From: Paracoccaceae bacterium
GTDB lineage: Bacteria; Pseudomonadota; Alphaproteobacteria; Rhodobacterales; Rhodobacteraceae
Length of the DNA stretch: 62,263 nucleotides
NCBI GenBank assembly: GCA_026710155.1
Contig: JAPORQ010000024.1
Location: forward strand, 1-62,263
Direction of reading: 5' to 3'
The notes under the pieces were generated by a model that saw only the letters and a program-made list of their open reading frames with translations, made no database searches and was not told the origin of the DNA. Both the position numbers and the translations under genes were made by a program. Each line of letters starts with the position of its first letter. Positions within the stretch are counted from its first letter, which is position 1. Shown in pieces: positions 29,438-39,823 of this stretch.

Positions 29438-30688
29438 ATGAAAGCGCTTGAGGGAATTAAGATACTGGATTTTACCCATGTACAGTCGGGACCGACTTGT
29501 ACCCAGTTACTTGCCTGGTTTGGAGCAGATGTAATCAAGGTGGAACGACCGGGAGTGGGTGATGCCACCAGAAAACAATTGGTCGATGTTCCAGGGGCAG
29601 ATAGCCTGTATTTTACCATGTTGAACCACAACAAGCGTTCCATAGCCTTGAATACCAAGAACGAGGTTGGCAAAGAAGTTTTGACGAAGTTGATCAAGGA
29701 ATGTGATGTTCTGGTTGAAAATTTTGCACCTGGTGCTTTGGATCGAATGGGTTTTGGCTGGGAAACCATCCAGCGATTGAATCCCACAATGATCATGGCT
29801 TCAGTCAAGGGATTTGGACCGGGCAAGTTCGAGGATTGCAAGGTTTATGAAAATGTTGCCCAATGTGCCGGAGGTTCTGCTTCGACAACGGGATTTAATG
29901 ATGATGTACCATTGGTGACTGGCGCACAAATCGGTGATTCCGGCACCGGTCTGCATCTGGCACTTGGAATTTGTGTTGCCCTGATCCAGAGGCAAACAAC
30001 CGGAAAAGGACAGAAGATACTTGCTCCAATGCAGGATGGGGTACTAAACCTTTGTCGGGTAAAATTAAGGGACCAGCAGAGGTTGGACAAGGGTCCCTTG
30101 ACAGAATATTCCCAGCATGGGAAAGGAATTCCATTCGGTGATTCAACACCCCGTGCCGGTAATGATTCTGGAGGCGGGCAACCAGGGAGAATACTTAAAT
30201 GCAAGGGATGGGAAAATGATCCCAATGCCTATACCTACTTTATTACCCAAGCGGCTGTTTGGCCCAGGATATGTGATCTCATTGGCAAGCCCGAATGGAA
30301 GGAAGATCCCGAATTTGCCACTCCCCCCGCAAGACTGCCCAGGCTGGATTTGATTTTCGATACAATCGAGCAATGGACCATGACCAAGACAAAGTTTGAG
30401 GTCATGGACGAATGTAACCCGCTTGACATTCCCGTTGGTCCAATTCTTTCGATGAAAGAGCTGGCTGAGGATGAGGGATTGAAAAAAACCGGGACAATAG
30501 TCGAAGTTGATCATCCAGAAAGAGGAAAATACTTGTCAGTTGGATGCCCGATCAAGCTATCCGATAGCCCGGTCGAGGTGGTACGTTCCCCCTTGCTCGG
30601 TGAGCATACCAGTGAAATATTAACCGAGATGTTGGGCTACACAGGGGACGAGTTAAACCGGATTCAGGAATCAGGAGCTGTCGGATAA
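29438..30688 (+). CDS. frc: Formyl-CoA:oxalate CoA-transferase
   Basis: This 416-residue class III CoA-transferase swaps CoA between formyl-CoA and oxalate. Similarity to E. coli Frc is strong along the whole length: [55 protein letters not shown] and [15 protein letters not shown]. The catalytic aspartate lies in [16 protein letters not shown]. It follows the TPP enzyme by 33 bases. Together they convert oxalate to CO2 and formate in cycling fashion. Confidence 0.93.
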   Translation: MKALEGIKILDFTHVQSGPTCTQLLAWFGADVIKVERPGVGDATRKQLVDVPGADSLYFTMLNHNKRSIALNTKNEVGKEVLTKLIKECDVLVENFAPGALDRMGFGWETIQRLNPTMIMASVKGFGPGKFEDCKVYENVAQCAGGSASTTGFNDDVPLVTGAQIGDSGTGLHLALGICVALIQRQTTGKGQKILAPMQDGVLNLCRVKLRDQQRLDKGPLTEYSQHGKGIPFGDSTPRAGNDSGGGQPGRILKCKGWENDPNAYTYFITQAAVWPRICDLIGKPEWKEDPEFATPPARLPRLDLIFDTIEQWTMTKTKFEVMDECNPLDIPVGPILSMKELAEDEGLKKTGTIVEVDHPERGKYLSVGCPIKLSDSPVEVVRSPLLGEHTSEILTEMLGYTGDELNRIQESGAVG

Positions 30689-30723
30689 TAAATATTTAGG
30701 AATTGTAGTGTGAAAAGATTGGG

Positions 30724-31653
30724 ATGGATTTAATGAAATTAATTGTAATGGGACAACAGGCTTTCGGGAAAGCCGCCTTGGAGAAAATACTGGCTGATGG
30801 AGTCGATGAGGTTGTCGCAGTTTACTGTGCTCCGGATAAGCCAAATCGCCCCATGGATCCGTTGAAAGAAACGGCCTTGGAGAAAGGCATTGCGGTTTGT
30901 CAACCAGCAAATTACAGGGATAGTGATACCCTGGATCAAATGAGAAGCCTGAATGCCGACTTGATGATCATGGCGTATGTAACCCTGTTTGTTCCCGAGG
31001 AGGCAAGGGATATTCCGGAAAAGGGCTCGATATGTTTCCATCCCTCTCTTCTTCCCTTGCATCGAGGACCGAGTTCCATCAATTGGCCAATAATCTGGGG
31101 TTCTGAAAAAACCGGATTTTCCTGGTTCTATCCCACCGATGGGTTGGATGAGGGAGATATTCTCATGCAATGGGAATGTCCCATTGGTCCGGATGATACT
31201 TTGGGAGATGTTTATTTCAAAAAGATTTTCCCGGCAGCAATAGATTCCGTCTCAAATGTTTGCAACCTTTTCCGAGAGGGGAATCCTCCAAGGAGCACCC
31301 AGGATGAATCCAAAGCCACCTACGAATCCTGGTGCAAAAAAAATGATGCCGAAATTGATTGGAATGAATCCGTACAAATTGTTTATAATTTGATCAGGGG
31401 GACCAATCCCCAACCTGGGGCTTGGACAACCCGTGATGGTAAGGAGTTGAAGATTTTTGATGCTGAATTGGTCGAAAATGCTAAAGGTGAAATTGGAGAA
31501 ATCGTCGAAATCAACAATAATGGTTTTATTGTCATGGCCAATGGTGGTGGTATTCTGATCAAGCGGGTACGCCCTGATGGCAACAGGAAGATATCAGCAG
31601 GAGACTGGTTGAAGGATTCCGGTGTGTCGGTAGGTGCCATTTTGGGAAATTAA
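30724..31653 (+). CDS. 10-formyltetrahydrofolate hydrolase/formyltransferase-like protein
   Basis: This 309-residue protein resembles the N-terminal hydrolase domain of 10-formyl-THF dehydrogenase (ALDH1L1) across both its formyltransferase fold (residues 1-~200) and its C-terminal OB-like domain. Key elements are [20 protein letters not shown] with the catalytic histidine, [15 protein letters not shown] with the aspartate, and [13 protein letters not shown]. No dehydrogenase domain is attached. It likely moves formyl groups to or from tetrahydrofolate, or releases formate. It lies between frc and fhs in one operon. A true methionyl-tRNA formyltransferase is less likely given this context. 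Confidence 0.82.
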   Translation: MDLMKLIVMGQQAFGKAALEKILADGVDEVVAVYCAPDKPNRPMDPLKETALEKGIAVCQPANYRDSDTLDQMRSLNADLMIMAYVTLFVPEEARDIPEKGSICFHPSLLPLHRGPSSINWPIIWGSEKTGFSWFYPTDGLDEGDILMQWECPIGPDDTLGDVYFKKIFPAAIDSVSNVCNLFREGNPPRSTQDESKATYESWCKKNDAEIDWNESVQIVYNLIRGTNPQPGAWTTRDGKELKIFDAELVENAKGEIGEIVEINNNGFIVMANGGGILIKRVRPDGNRKISAGDWLKDSGVSVGAILGN

Positions 31654-31666
31654 CAGGGAAAGATAT

Positions 31667-33337
31667 ATGAACACAGATATAGATATTGCTCGACAGGCCA
31701 GAAAAAAACCAATTCAGGAAATAGGGGCAAAACTTGGAATTCCATCGCAAAGTTTGATTCCATTCGGGCATGACAAAGCCAAGGTATCAGCGGATTACCT
31801 TGATACAATCAAGAATAACGGGGATGGTAAACTCATCCTGGTTACCGCTATAAATCCCACGCCCGCTGGTGAAGGAAAAACCACCACTACCGTTGGACTG
31901 GGAGATGGCCTGAATAAAATTGGCAAAAAGGCAGCAATATGTATTCGCGAAGCTTCGCTCGGACCATGTTTCGGGATGAAAGGGGGGGCTGCTGGTGGAG
32001 GGTATGCCCAAGTTGTTCCCATGGAGGACATGAATCTCCACTTTACGGGTGATTTCCATGCCATCACTTCTGCCCACAACCTGCTTTCGGCAATGATTGA
32101 CAACCATATTTACTGGGGCAACAAGGAAGGAATTGATATTCGAAGGGTAGCCTGGAGAAGGGTACTTGACATGAATGATCGGGCTCTCAGGCAGATAACC
32201 TGCAGTCTGGGAGGGGTTGCCAACGGCTTCCCGAGGGAAGCGGGCTTTGATATCACCGTTGCTTCCGAAGTTATGGCGGTTCTTTGCCTGGCCACAAGTC
32301 TGGAAGATTTGCAGAGCAGGCTGGGTCGGATGATTGTTGCTTACCGGCGAGACCGTTCACCCGTATATTGCCGGGATATCAAGGCCGATGGAGCAATGAC
32401 AGTACTTTTGCAACAGGCTGTACAACCCAATCTGGTCCAGACCCTGGAAAACAATCCTGCCTTTGTACACGGCGGGCCATTTGCCAACATTGCCCATGGC
32501 TGCAATTCTGTTATTGCAACCACAGCGGCATTGAAAATCGCTGATTATGTTGTAACCGAAGCCGGCTTCGGGGCAGATCTTGGGGCTGAAAAATTCATGG
32601 ATATCAAATGCCGGCAGGCCGGACTGTCTCCACAGGCGGTGGTTATCGTTGCAACCATCAGGGCATTGAAAATGAATGGTGGGGTGGCAAAGAACGATTT
32701 GGGTCCGGAAAATGTTGAAGCAGTCAGAAAGGGATGTGCAAATCTGGGAAGGCATATTGAAAATATGCGTAAATTTGGAGTTCCTGCCGTCGTGGCCATT
32801 AACCATTTTGTAACCGATACTGATGCAGAGGTAAATGTCGTCAAGGATTATGTGACGTCGATGGGTTCGGAAGCTGTGCTTTGTCAGCATTGGGCAAAGG
32901 GTTCGGAAGGTACAACCGACCTGGCAGAAAAGGTGGTGGAAATCATCGAGGGAGGTAAGGCTGCCTACAAACCGCTTTATCCTGATGACATGGGTCTTTT
33001 GGAAAAAATTGACACAATTGCCAAGGAAATTTATCGGGCTGATGGGGTTTCGGCTGGCAAGAAGATTGTTGATCAGTTAAATCAATGGGAAGAGGCCGGA
33101 TACGGCAATCTCCCGATCTGCATGGCTAAAACCCAATACAGTTTCACCACCGACCCAAATGAAAGGGGCGCTCCAACCGGCCATGAAATTCCCATCAGGG
33201 AAGTCAGGCTTTCAGCAGGTGCAGGATTTATCGTGGCAATATGTGGTGAAATCATGACCATGCCCGGTTTGCCCAGCGTACCAGCCGCAGAAGCCATTCA
33301 CGTTGATGATGCGGGACAGGTTCAGGGGTTGTTTTAG
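31667..33337 (+). CDS. fhs: Formate-tetrahydrofolate ligase
   Basis: This 556-residue enzyme makes 10-formyl-THF from formate, THF and ATP. The nucleotide loop [18 protein letters not shown] (residues ~61-78), [20 protein letters not shown] and the folate-site blocks with [14 protein letters not shown] are all present. I chose the ATG at 31667-31669, 13 bases after the preceding stop and behind AGGGAA. It captures the formate made by the upstream enzymes, and so also links to the demethylation operon at 342-5849 through the folate pool. Confidence 0.96.
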   Translation: MNTDIDIARQARKKPIQEIGAKLGIPSQSLIPFGHDKAKVSADYLDTIKNNGDGKLILVTAINPTPAGEGKTTTTVGLGDGLNKIGKKAAICIREASLGPCFGMKGGAAGGGYAQVVPMEDMNLHFTGDFHAITSAHNLLSAMIDNHIYWGNKEGIDIRRVAWRRVLDMNDRALRQITCSLGGVANGFPREAGFDITVASEVMAVLCLATSLEDLQSRLGRMIVAYRRDRSPVYCRDIKADGAMTVLLQQAVQPNLVQTLENNPAFVHGGPFANIAHGCNSVIATTAALKIADYVVTEAGFGADLGAEKFMDIKCRQAGLSPQAVVIVATIRALKMNGGVAKNDLGPENVEAVRKGCANLGRHIENMRKFGVPAVVAINHFVTDTDAEVNVVKDYVTSMGSEAVLCQHWAKGSEGTTDLAEKVVEIIEGGKAAYKPLYPDDMGLLEKIDTIAKEIYRADGVSAGKKIVDQLNQWEEAGYGNLPICMAKTQYSFTTDPNERGAPTGHEIPIREVRLSAGAGFIVAICGEIMTMPGLPSVPAAEAIHVDDAGQVQGLF

Positions 33338-33548
33338 GGATATGCCAGAAACAAAGTTATGTTAGAGGATTTGGTATTGGAGAATGTTTTCAGGTATTAT
33401 CTAGGTCGATTGAGACAGAGATGATTCATGAATTGTGGAAATAAATGTCTAGAACAGCTATTTCCATATTTATTCAGGCTCTGAAGTTCAGGGACTGATT
33501 GAACCGCGGTGAGGAAAATTCTTTATCGCATGCTAATAGGAGAGAAAA

Positions 33549-34520
33549 ATGTCGTGTGTTAAAAAATTTACTTTGGGAATGATTGCCCTTTTTGCTTCTT
33601 TGGCTGTTGGTGTTGCCCATGCTGAATTTGAACCTACCAAGCCGATCGATTTTGTCATCATGGCCGGTAAAGGCGGTGGGGCAGACAAAATGGCCCGTCT
33701 GATGCAGTCGATTGTTGAAAAGGAGGAACTGGCATCTAGACCACTTGTACCAGTGAACAAGTCAGGTGGTTCCGGTGCCGAGGCATTGGTTTCCCTTAAC
33801 TCAGCCACCGATCCGGATCATACCATAATGGTTACCCTGAATTCCTTCTTTACAACACCGCTTCGTCAGCCAGGTCTTGAAATTGATATCATGTCGTTTG
33901 CACCGATAGGCCGCATGGCAGAGGATACCTTCGTTCTGTGGGTCCACAAAAATGAAGGTGTAAATTCCTTTGAAGAGTTTCTGGCCGAAGCCAAGGCCCG
34001 GGGTTCAGACTGGATCATGGGAGGAACCGGTTCAGCCCAGGAAGACCAGATCATTACGGATTTTCTGAATGATACCTTTGGGCTGGAAATCAAATACATT
34101 CCCTACAAGGGTGGGGGTGCAGTAGCCAAGGATCTCGCCGGTGAACAGATTGATTCATCAGTAAACAATCCTTCGGAAGCCCTTGGTTTCTATGAATCCG
34201 GTGATGTCATCCCCTTGGTGGCATTCACTTCGGAAAGATTGCCCATGTTCCCTGATGTTCCCACCCTTGCTGAAACCGGTGAAGATTTTGCCTATTACAT
34301 GCAGCGCGCTGTCGTTGGGGCACCGGGTATGTCCGATGAAGCACTGGCCTATTACACGGATCTTTTTGCCAAGGTTTATGATTCTGCCGAATGGCAACAA
34401 TACAAATCTGACAAGTCATTGCTGGGTGATTATACATCGGGTGATGACCTATCCAATTACTGGCAGGTTCAGCGTGAACGACACGAAGTCATTCTGAAGG
34501 CTTCTGGTGCAATAAACTAA
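33549..34520 (+). CDS. TctC-type periplasmic solute-binding protein
   Basis: This 323-residue protein has a signal peptide (KKFTLGMIALFASLAVGVAHA, cleaved near residue 25; written here within 21 residues only as KKFTLGMIALF...VAHA) followed by a Bug/TctC fold. It shows IDFVIMAGKGGGADKMAR, FAPIGRMAEDTFVLWV, the YIPYKGGGAVAKDLAG ligand loop, and VPTLAETGEDF. It delivers substrate to the membrane pair encoded next. A strong AATAGGAGAG site precedes the ATG. The substrate is probably a small carboxylate; a link to the oxalate/formate genes 200 bases upstream is plausible but unproven. Confidence 0.88.
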   Translation: MSCVKKFTLGMIALFASLAVGVAHAEFEPTKPIDFVIMAGKGGGADKMARLMQSIVEKEELASRPLVPVNKSGGSGAEALVSLNSATDPDHTIMVTLNSFFTTPLRQPGLEIDIMSFAPIGRMAEDTFVLWVHKNEGVNSFEEFLAEAKARGSDWIMGGTGSAQEDQIITDFLNDTFGLEIKYIPYKGGGAVAKDLAGEQIDSSVNNPSEALGFYESGDVIPLVAFTSERLPMFPDVPTLAETGEDFAYYMQRAVVGAPGMSDEALAYYTDLFAKVYDSAEWQQYKSDKSLLGDYTSGDDLSNYWQVQRERHEVILKASGAIN

Positions 34521-34558
34521 TTCCTCAGGGAATATGGTTTGAAATAGTTGGGGGAAGA

Positions 34559-35092
34559 GTGCGGATAGCCGAGCTTGTTACCGCTTTTGCTATAGCTGTC
34601 TTCTCCCTCTATCTAATGTGGGAAAGCGGTGAGGGTCCTTCCTGGGACCCAACCGCGGTTAGGTTTGCCAACATTGGAATCAATCTAAACAACGAAGGAC
34701 CCGGTAGCGGGTTTTGGCCGTTTTGGCTTTCCTTGGTCATGTTTGTTTGCTCCATAATGGTCGGCATAAACTGGTTCCGCCGCAAGTCCCCACCTTCACG
34801 ATCGAAGGACAGGTTTCTTGATACCTATGGGGTTAAAATGTTTGCCCTTGTTGGCGGCGGATTGGTTGCCTTCCTTCTCCTGATTGGTCTGCTGGGATTT
34901 TACGGTGCAATTCCAATTTTCCTGTTTTACTACATCTATGTTTTGGGAAAGCATCCCTGGTGGTTGGCTGCCCTGATAGGCGTTGGTGCAACCGTCTTCT
35001 GCTTCTTTTTCTTTGATGTTGCCATGCGGATTGTCCTCCCCAAGGGAGCGCTGGAACCAATTTTCATACCGCTTTATGATATTTTTCTTTGA
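34559..35092 (+). CDS. TctB-type small membrane subunit
   Basis: This 177-residue integral membrane protein has four predicted helices (roughly residues 5-20, 55-78, 95-120 and 128-160), the TctB plan. It starts with GTG (RIAELVTAFAIAVFSLYLM follows) immediately behind GGGGGAAGA. It carries the small subunit of a tripartite tricarboxylate transporter and lies between the binding protein and the large subunit. Confidence 0.82.
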   Translation: MRIAELVTAFAIAVFSLYLMWESGEGPSWDPTAVRFANIGINLNNEGPGSGFWPFWLSLVMFVCSIMVGINWFRRKSPPSRSKDRFLDTYGVKMFALVGGGLVAFLLLIGLLGFYGAIPIFLFYYIYVLGKHPWWLAALIGVGATVFCFFFFDVAMRIVLPKGALEPIFIPLYDIFL

Positions 35093-35150
35093 TTTCTTCG
35101 ATGGTCCGTCCGAGATGAAAAACTTCCGAATGATACAGTAAGATATTTCG

Positions 35151-36680
35151 ATGGAAATTGTTACGCTTTTGCTGGATGGAGTTTGGGCTGCTCTCCAACC
35201 CACAAACCTTGGCCTGGCCTTTCTTGGTGTAATCATAGGTCTATTTGTAGGCGCCATGCCCGGATTGGGATCAGTCAATGGGGTGGCCATCCTGCTTCCG
35301 TTCACCTTTGTCATTCAGGAGATCACGGGAACAATTTCCTCTCCCATGATCTTTTTGGCTGCCATTTACTACGGGGCCATGTACGGGGGAGCAATATCAT
35401 CCATCACCTTGGGAATTCCGGGTGCATCCACGGCTGTTGCAACAACCTTTGATGGTCGTCCCATGGCCCTTTCCGGCAATGCTGAGAAAGCACTGGTCAT
35501 TGCGGCCATTGCTTCCTTTGCCGGAGGCACGGTTTCCAATTTAATCCTGACTGGTACGGCACCATTGCTGGCTTCTGTTGCGTTGAAATTCGGCAATCCA
35601 GAAATCTTTGCCCTGATGCTTCTGGCCTTTGCCACCTTTATCGGTTTGAGTGGTGATGATATTCCGAAAACCATTATTTCCATATGTTTCGGGCTGGTCA
35701 TGTCTGCGGTCGGATTTGATATAATTTCTGGGGCACCCAGACTATTGCTGTTTGATTCCACCCAATGGTTCAGCAGGGGCATTCAATTCCTGGTTCTGGC
35801 GATTGGGGTTTATGGCATAGGTGAAATGCTTTGGACCATCAATTCAAGTCGGGATTCTCTCAAGATGACTGAAGCCAATATTACCTTGGACAGGGTATGG
35901 AATGCCATAAAATCCTTTCCCGAGGCCTGGCGGGGCACAACGATTGGTTCATTTCTGGGTTTCTTCGTGGGTATTTTACCTGCGGCAGGTGCCACTCCTG
36001 GTTCCCTGATGGCCTATGGGGTTACGAAAATGGTTTCGAAAAATCAGGAGGAATTCGGCAAGGGCAGAGCCGATGGTGTTGCTGCGCCGGAAGCTGCCAA
36101 CAATTCGGCTTCGACTGGCGCGATGCTTCCCATGATGACCCTTGGTATTCCAGGTTCTCCAACCACGGCCGTATTGCTTGCCGGAATGGTGATCTGGGGT
36201 TTGCAACCAGGACCCTTGTTGTTTACAAATCAACCGGAGTTTGTCTGGCCTCTCATTGGTTCATTCTATATTTCAAATGTCATTGCGGTGACCGTCAATC
36301 TAGCTTGCATCCCATTGTTTCTGAAAGTGCTGAGGATGCCATTTTCCATATTGGCTCCCCTGATTTTTGTTCTGTCCGTTGTCGGTACTTATGCAGCCTA
36401 TCAAAATATTTACGATGTATGGCTGATGTTGATTTTTGGAATTGGTGCTTTTCTGCTGAGGATTCTCGATTATCCCTTGGCACCAGCGGTTTTGGCAATA
36501 GTCTTGGGACCGATTGCTGAACCCAAGTTGCGTCAATCACTCCTACTGTCGGATGGCAGTTGGATGATTTTCCTGGAAAGGCCCATTGCCGGCCCGATTA
36601 CGATTGCCGCAATCATATTGTTATTGTTACCCCTTTACGGATTTATAAGAAAGAGAATGAGATCAGGAAAAACCTCCTAA
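35151..36680 (+). CDS. TctA-type large membrane subunit
   Basis: This 509-residue TctA protein forms the translocation channel of the tripartite tricarboxylate transporter. The signature region GAMPGLGSVNGVAILLPFTF near residue 38 and the repeat-like GILPAAGATPGSLMAYGVTK with GVAAPEAANNSASTGAMLP (residues ~280-330) are diagnostic. It has about eleven to twelve hydrophobic segments. It completes the tctCBA order on the plus strand. Confidence 0.93.
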   Translation: MEIVTLLLDGVWAALQPTNLGLAFLGVIIGLFVGAMPGLGSVNGVAILLPFTFVIQEITGTISSPMIFLAAIYYGAMYGGAISSITLGIPGASTAVATTFDGRPMALSGNAEKALVIAAIASFAGGTVSNLILTGTAPLLASVALKFGNPEIFALMLLAFATFIGLSGDDIPKTIISICFGLVMSAVGFDIISGAPRLLLFDSTQWFSRGIQFLVLAIGVYGIGEMLWTINSSRDSLKMTEANITLDRVWNAIKSFPEAWRGTTIGSFLGFFVGILPAAGATPGSLMAYGVTKMVSKNQEEFGKGRADGVAAPEAANNSASTGAMLPMMTLGIPGSPTTAVLLAGMVIWGLQPGPLLFTNQPEFVWPLIGSFYISNVIAVTVNLACIPLFLKVLRMPFSILAPLIFVLSVVGTYAAYQNIYDVWLMLIFGIGAFLLRILDYPLAPAVLAIVLGPIAEPKLRQSLLLSDGSWMIFLERPIAGPITIAAIILLLLPLYGFIRKRMRSGKTS

Positions 36681-36784
36681 AATTCAGAACCATTGAAAGT
36701 TATCCACAAAAAACATCAAGGATAAAGAACCAATCCCTTTGAAGTTTCTCCAACTTCCCTGATTATGGGGAGAAGGAGGTATTC

Positions 36785-37483
36785 ATGAAGTATAGTAAAC
36801 CAGCAAGATCAGGATTTTGGATAATTCTTTCGCTTTTGTTCGTCGTATTTCCGCGAGGTGGAATACTGGGAATGGATTCCACAAATGTTTCAGGTACTGA
36901 TGAAATTCCGGTTCCACCGGGATTGTCAATCCTTGGGAATGTAGAGAACAACAAACTTTGCAAATTCAAGTCAATTGACAGCAAGATCCATTGTCAAAGC
37001 GATCTTGGAGGAATGGTAGAATACAAGGTTGATGAAATAATCAATCCCAGTTTTCCAAGGTTTCAATCACGCAAAATCGGAAATATCCTTGTCAATAATG
37101 ACAAGATATATGGTTTCACATCGCCCATATCCCATCAAAAGGAAGGTCAGGACACTTCAATTTGCAAGTTGGCATTGGAATTTGTTGAAACCGGCAAGCC
37201 TGCAGTCTGGATCTGGTTCGATGAGATCAGATTTGTTGGTCAAATGCATCGGGCATTCATTGATACCAATGGTGATGGCTTTATTGACAGGACCTTGAAA
37301 GGAAGATGGAGTGGTAAACTTTATGGTAGCAAAAAATGGTGGACTCCCGACCCATTTGACGGGAAGTACACAGCAGTTCAAAGAGAGCACACCATCAGGC
37401 CTGAATTTGCGCAAATAGGAGGTAAGTTAAGGGGATGTGACATTGACAATGTCAAGGTGGTATCATTGACGGCAATCAACTAG
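36785..37483 (+). CDS. Hypothetical exported protein
   Basis: This 232-residue protein has an N-terminal hydrophobic segment (GFWIILSLLFVVFP) that could be a signal peptide or anchor, and a very good AGAAGGAGG ribosome site. The C-terminal half contains DTNGDGFIDRTLKGRW, which resembles a calcium-binding loop of the dockerin/EF-hand kind. Four cysteines are spread along the chain. I do not recognise the family. It follows the TTT operon by 104 bases but need not belong to it. Confidence 0.6.
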   Translation: MKYSKPARSGFWIILSLLFVVFPRGGILGMDSTNVSGTDEIPVPPGLSILGNVENNKLCKFKSIDSKIHCQSDLGGMVEYKVDEIINPSFPRFQSRKIGNILVNNDKIYGFTSPISHQKEGQDTSICKLALEFVETGKPAVWIWFDEIRFVGQMHRAFIDTNGDGFIDRTLKGRWSGKLYGSKKWWTPDPFDGKYTAVQREHTIRPEFAQIGGKLRGCDIDNVKVVSLTAIN

Positions 37484-37575
37484 TCAGTGCCATGAGAGAA
37501 AAATTTCATACTACTTCAAAACCAATCCCAAAATTGTTTTTACACCCATATAATAGGAATATTGCCTAAATGGAA

Positions 37576-38889
37576 TTATTCATTAGGGGATTGGGCAGCA
37601 TATATGGTCAACAGGAGCTCACTATCATCAATCAATCGATATTCAGGAATTCGACCTGAAAGTTTTTGGCTTTCAGTCAGTATGATTGGAACTCCTTCAC
37701 CACGCTTATCCATGAAATAATGACGAAAATTGTTTGAGGCATCCATTGGTAATGGGCAACGTGCAAGCAGGCTCGCGAGCAATTCATTTCTGCTTGATTG
37801 CCTAAACGGTAGGCTATCAATGGTCATTGAATTGGGAATTGTGCCGGGTGAAAATAGTTCCAGACGGTCCGAAAACAGGTGAAGTCGAATTTTAGAGCCA
37901 TAAATGGAGTAATCCCTGTGAGTCACTGCATTGACAATAGCTTCAAATACTGCTTGTTGGGAGTATTGCGGGATATCCCTTCTCTCCGGTTCCTTGACTG
38001 CACAGATTTTCATGTTTCTTTCGACGAACCTGCAGGCCCCCAATATCTGAGAATCCAAGGGGCCATCTATATTCCTGGCATCTAGCTGATAGGCGGCATT
38101 CCGCTCAGTACCTCGATATGATATAGCCTGAATGAAGGCATTATTAAGAAATTGTCGGGGTTTCTTATTAGCCATTAATACACCGCTTACACTAGCATGA
38201 ATCTTTCCTTCCTCATCCTTTGTCAGAAGTTTAAGTTTAAGCAAAAACTCTTCGTCATAATCAGGTGAAAGTTCTGATTTGAATTTCTCATACAAATCTT
38301 TATCAAGACAATTGCTAGTTGTGAATGGTACCGGAAGTTCATCAAATCGTATTAGTCTTGTCTGGCTTAGCTGTTGAAATAATCTTGCCAGAGCCTCTGG
38401 TTCCATTAACCTTTTCGAACTTCCAACTCTATGGAAATAACTACCATTTGCCATATGGACTTGAAGACTTTTTGGCACATCTACACGAATAATAACTCTC
38501 TCCAAACTTTCATCAAGCGTGACTATGATTTTTCTAATATGGCACAAAAGAGGTGGTTTAATTAGGCCATCGCAAATTTCTCTAATCCAAGTTTCGACCG
38601 CTTGAAGTTTATTTTCAGGGATTCCGGTTATGGTTTTGGATTTATCGTCCACACCCAATACAAGTACACCATTGGCAGTATTTGCCATTGCAGCCAGCTC
38701 TTCTGCTATACAATTCCCGCGAGGGTTTAGGACTTTTTCTCCCTTAAACTTAAGATCCTTGCATTCAAGTGAGATATCCTCGTCCACTCGAATTTGTCTT
38801 AACAATTCATTCGTTGTCGTAAACATATTTATACTTTCAAGGTGATTCTTTTTTAGCGTTTTAAATGCTTGATGATTACCTTCAATCAT
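37576..38889 (-). CDS. AlbA_2/Schlafen-type ATP-binding regulator (RecG-like COG2865)
   Basis: This protein of about 437 residues has an N-terminal AlbA_2 (Schlafen-like) domain: DISLECKDLKFKG, AMANTANGVLVLGVDD and a VGSSKRLMEPEAL segment. Its C-terminal part contains AVFEAIVNAVTHRDYSIYGS and LELFSPGTIPNSMTID, the GHKL-like ATP-binding region of the ATP-dependent helicase RecG-related regulators. Such proteins are often accessory or defence-linked. An ATG 21 codons downstream (38826) is an alternative start. Function uncertain. Confidence 0.78.
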   Translation of the reverse strand: MIEGNHQAFKTLKKNHLESINMFTTTNELLRQIRVDEDISLECKDLKFKGEKVLNPRGNCIAEELAAMANTANGVLVLGVDDKSKTITGIPENKLQAVETWIREICDGLIKPPLLCHIRKIIVTLDESLERVIIRVDVPKSLQVHMANGSYFHRVGSSKRLMEPEALARLFQQLSQTRLIRFDELPVPFTTSNCLDKDLYEKFKSELSPDYDEEFLLKLKLLTKDEEGKIHASVSGVLMANKKPRQFLNNAFIQAISYRGTERNAAYQLDARNIDGPLDSQILGACRFVERNMKICAVKEPERRDIPQYSQQAVFEAIVNAVTHRDYSIYGSKIRLHLFSDRLELFSPGTIPNSMTIDSLPFRQSSRNELLASLLARCPLPMDASNNFRHYFMDKRGEGVPIILTESQKLSGRIPEYRLIDDSELLLTIYAAQSPNE

Positions 38890-39023
38890 AATACAGATTT
38901 CCTATCTTGTTCTTGATTTTTCAAGATCACCCTGTTTATCAATTCGAACAAGACCATTTTCAATTACCAACTTAATTCCAATCTATATCCCAACATTCTT
39001 GATATGAATATTAACTGATAGAT

Positions 39024-39619
39024 TTGGTTGAAATGATTTGTAATAGGATTATGACGATTGTACTTTTACCTGTTAGTGTAGATAGAAGACAATTTAATCA
39101 GTTGAAAATTCAACTACATGGTTCCAAGCCACCACCATGGCGACGTTTTATTGTTCCTTCCTGCATTACCCTACATGACCTGCACCTTGTCATAAAGCAC
39201 ATTATGGGGTGGTCATGACTGCCATTTGTACGAATTTAATATTGGTATATATTCCTGTGAAGGTGATCCAGATACACTTGAAAACGAGGTAAAATCAGAA
39301 AGTTTTTGCCTTGATGAATTTGTAAATGAAGAAGGGAGTAAATTCTCTTACGAGTATGATTTTGGAGACGGTTGGTACCATGTTTGTTACTAGAGGATAG
39401 CAACTATATCAACCCAAAAGTAAAATCTGATGTGTACTGTCAAAAGGAAGAATAACTTGTCCACCTGAAGATATAAGTGACTGGTCCGGTTATGAAGATT
39501 ATTGTGAAATTTTAAGTGATCCTGAAAGAAAGCCAAAAGAAGAAGAATATCTGGGGCGAAGTATTGACTTTGACCCCAAGCATTTTGATTTAGAGGAAGT
39601 AAACTCAAGGCTGAGATAA
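39024..39619 (+). pseudogene. pRiA4b ORF-3-family protein, disrupted
   Basis: The first frame gives FNQLKIQLHGSKPPPWRRFI and DLHLVIKHIMGWS, a typical start of the plasmid pRiA4b ORF-3 family. After a stop, a shifted frame continues HDCHLYEFNIGIYSCEGD and KFSYEYDFGDGWYHVCY. A third frame ends PPEDISDWSGYEDYCEIL through FDPKHFDLEEVNSRLR and stops at 39617-39619. At least two frameshifts separate the blocks, so the gene is dead unless these are sequencing errors. The family is common on plasmids and near transposons. Confidence 0.72.
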
Positions 39620-39823
39620 GATTTGTTTGTACCGCCATATTTCTACCAGCAGCTTTCAGATACATTAAGAGTACCCAAGAAGACCAATTTCCAGTTGGAA
39701 TTTTTTCTAGAGGCGTTTGGATAAGCACGACTTCAAAAATTGTATATACCAGTTAATTGAAACTTAGTTCTAACTGGAGAAACAAATTTGAAAGGGTTGT
39801 CTCAACTGTAAAACCTAGAATAA

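Noticed and set aside
31982-31990. G7 run in fhs as a contingency tract
   Set aside because: It encodes the conserved KGGAAGGG segment in frame in a housekeeping enzyme; no alternative frame is open.
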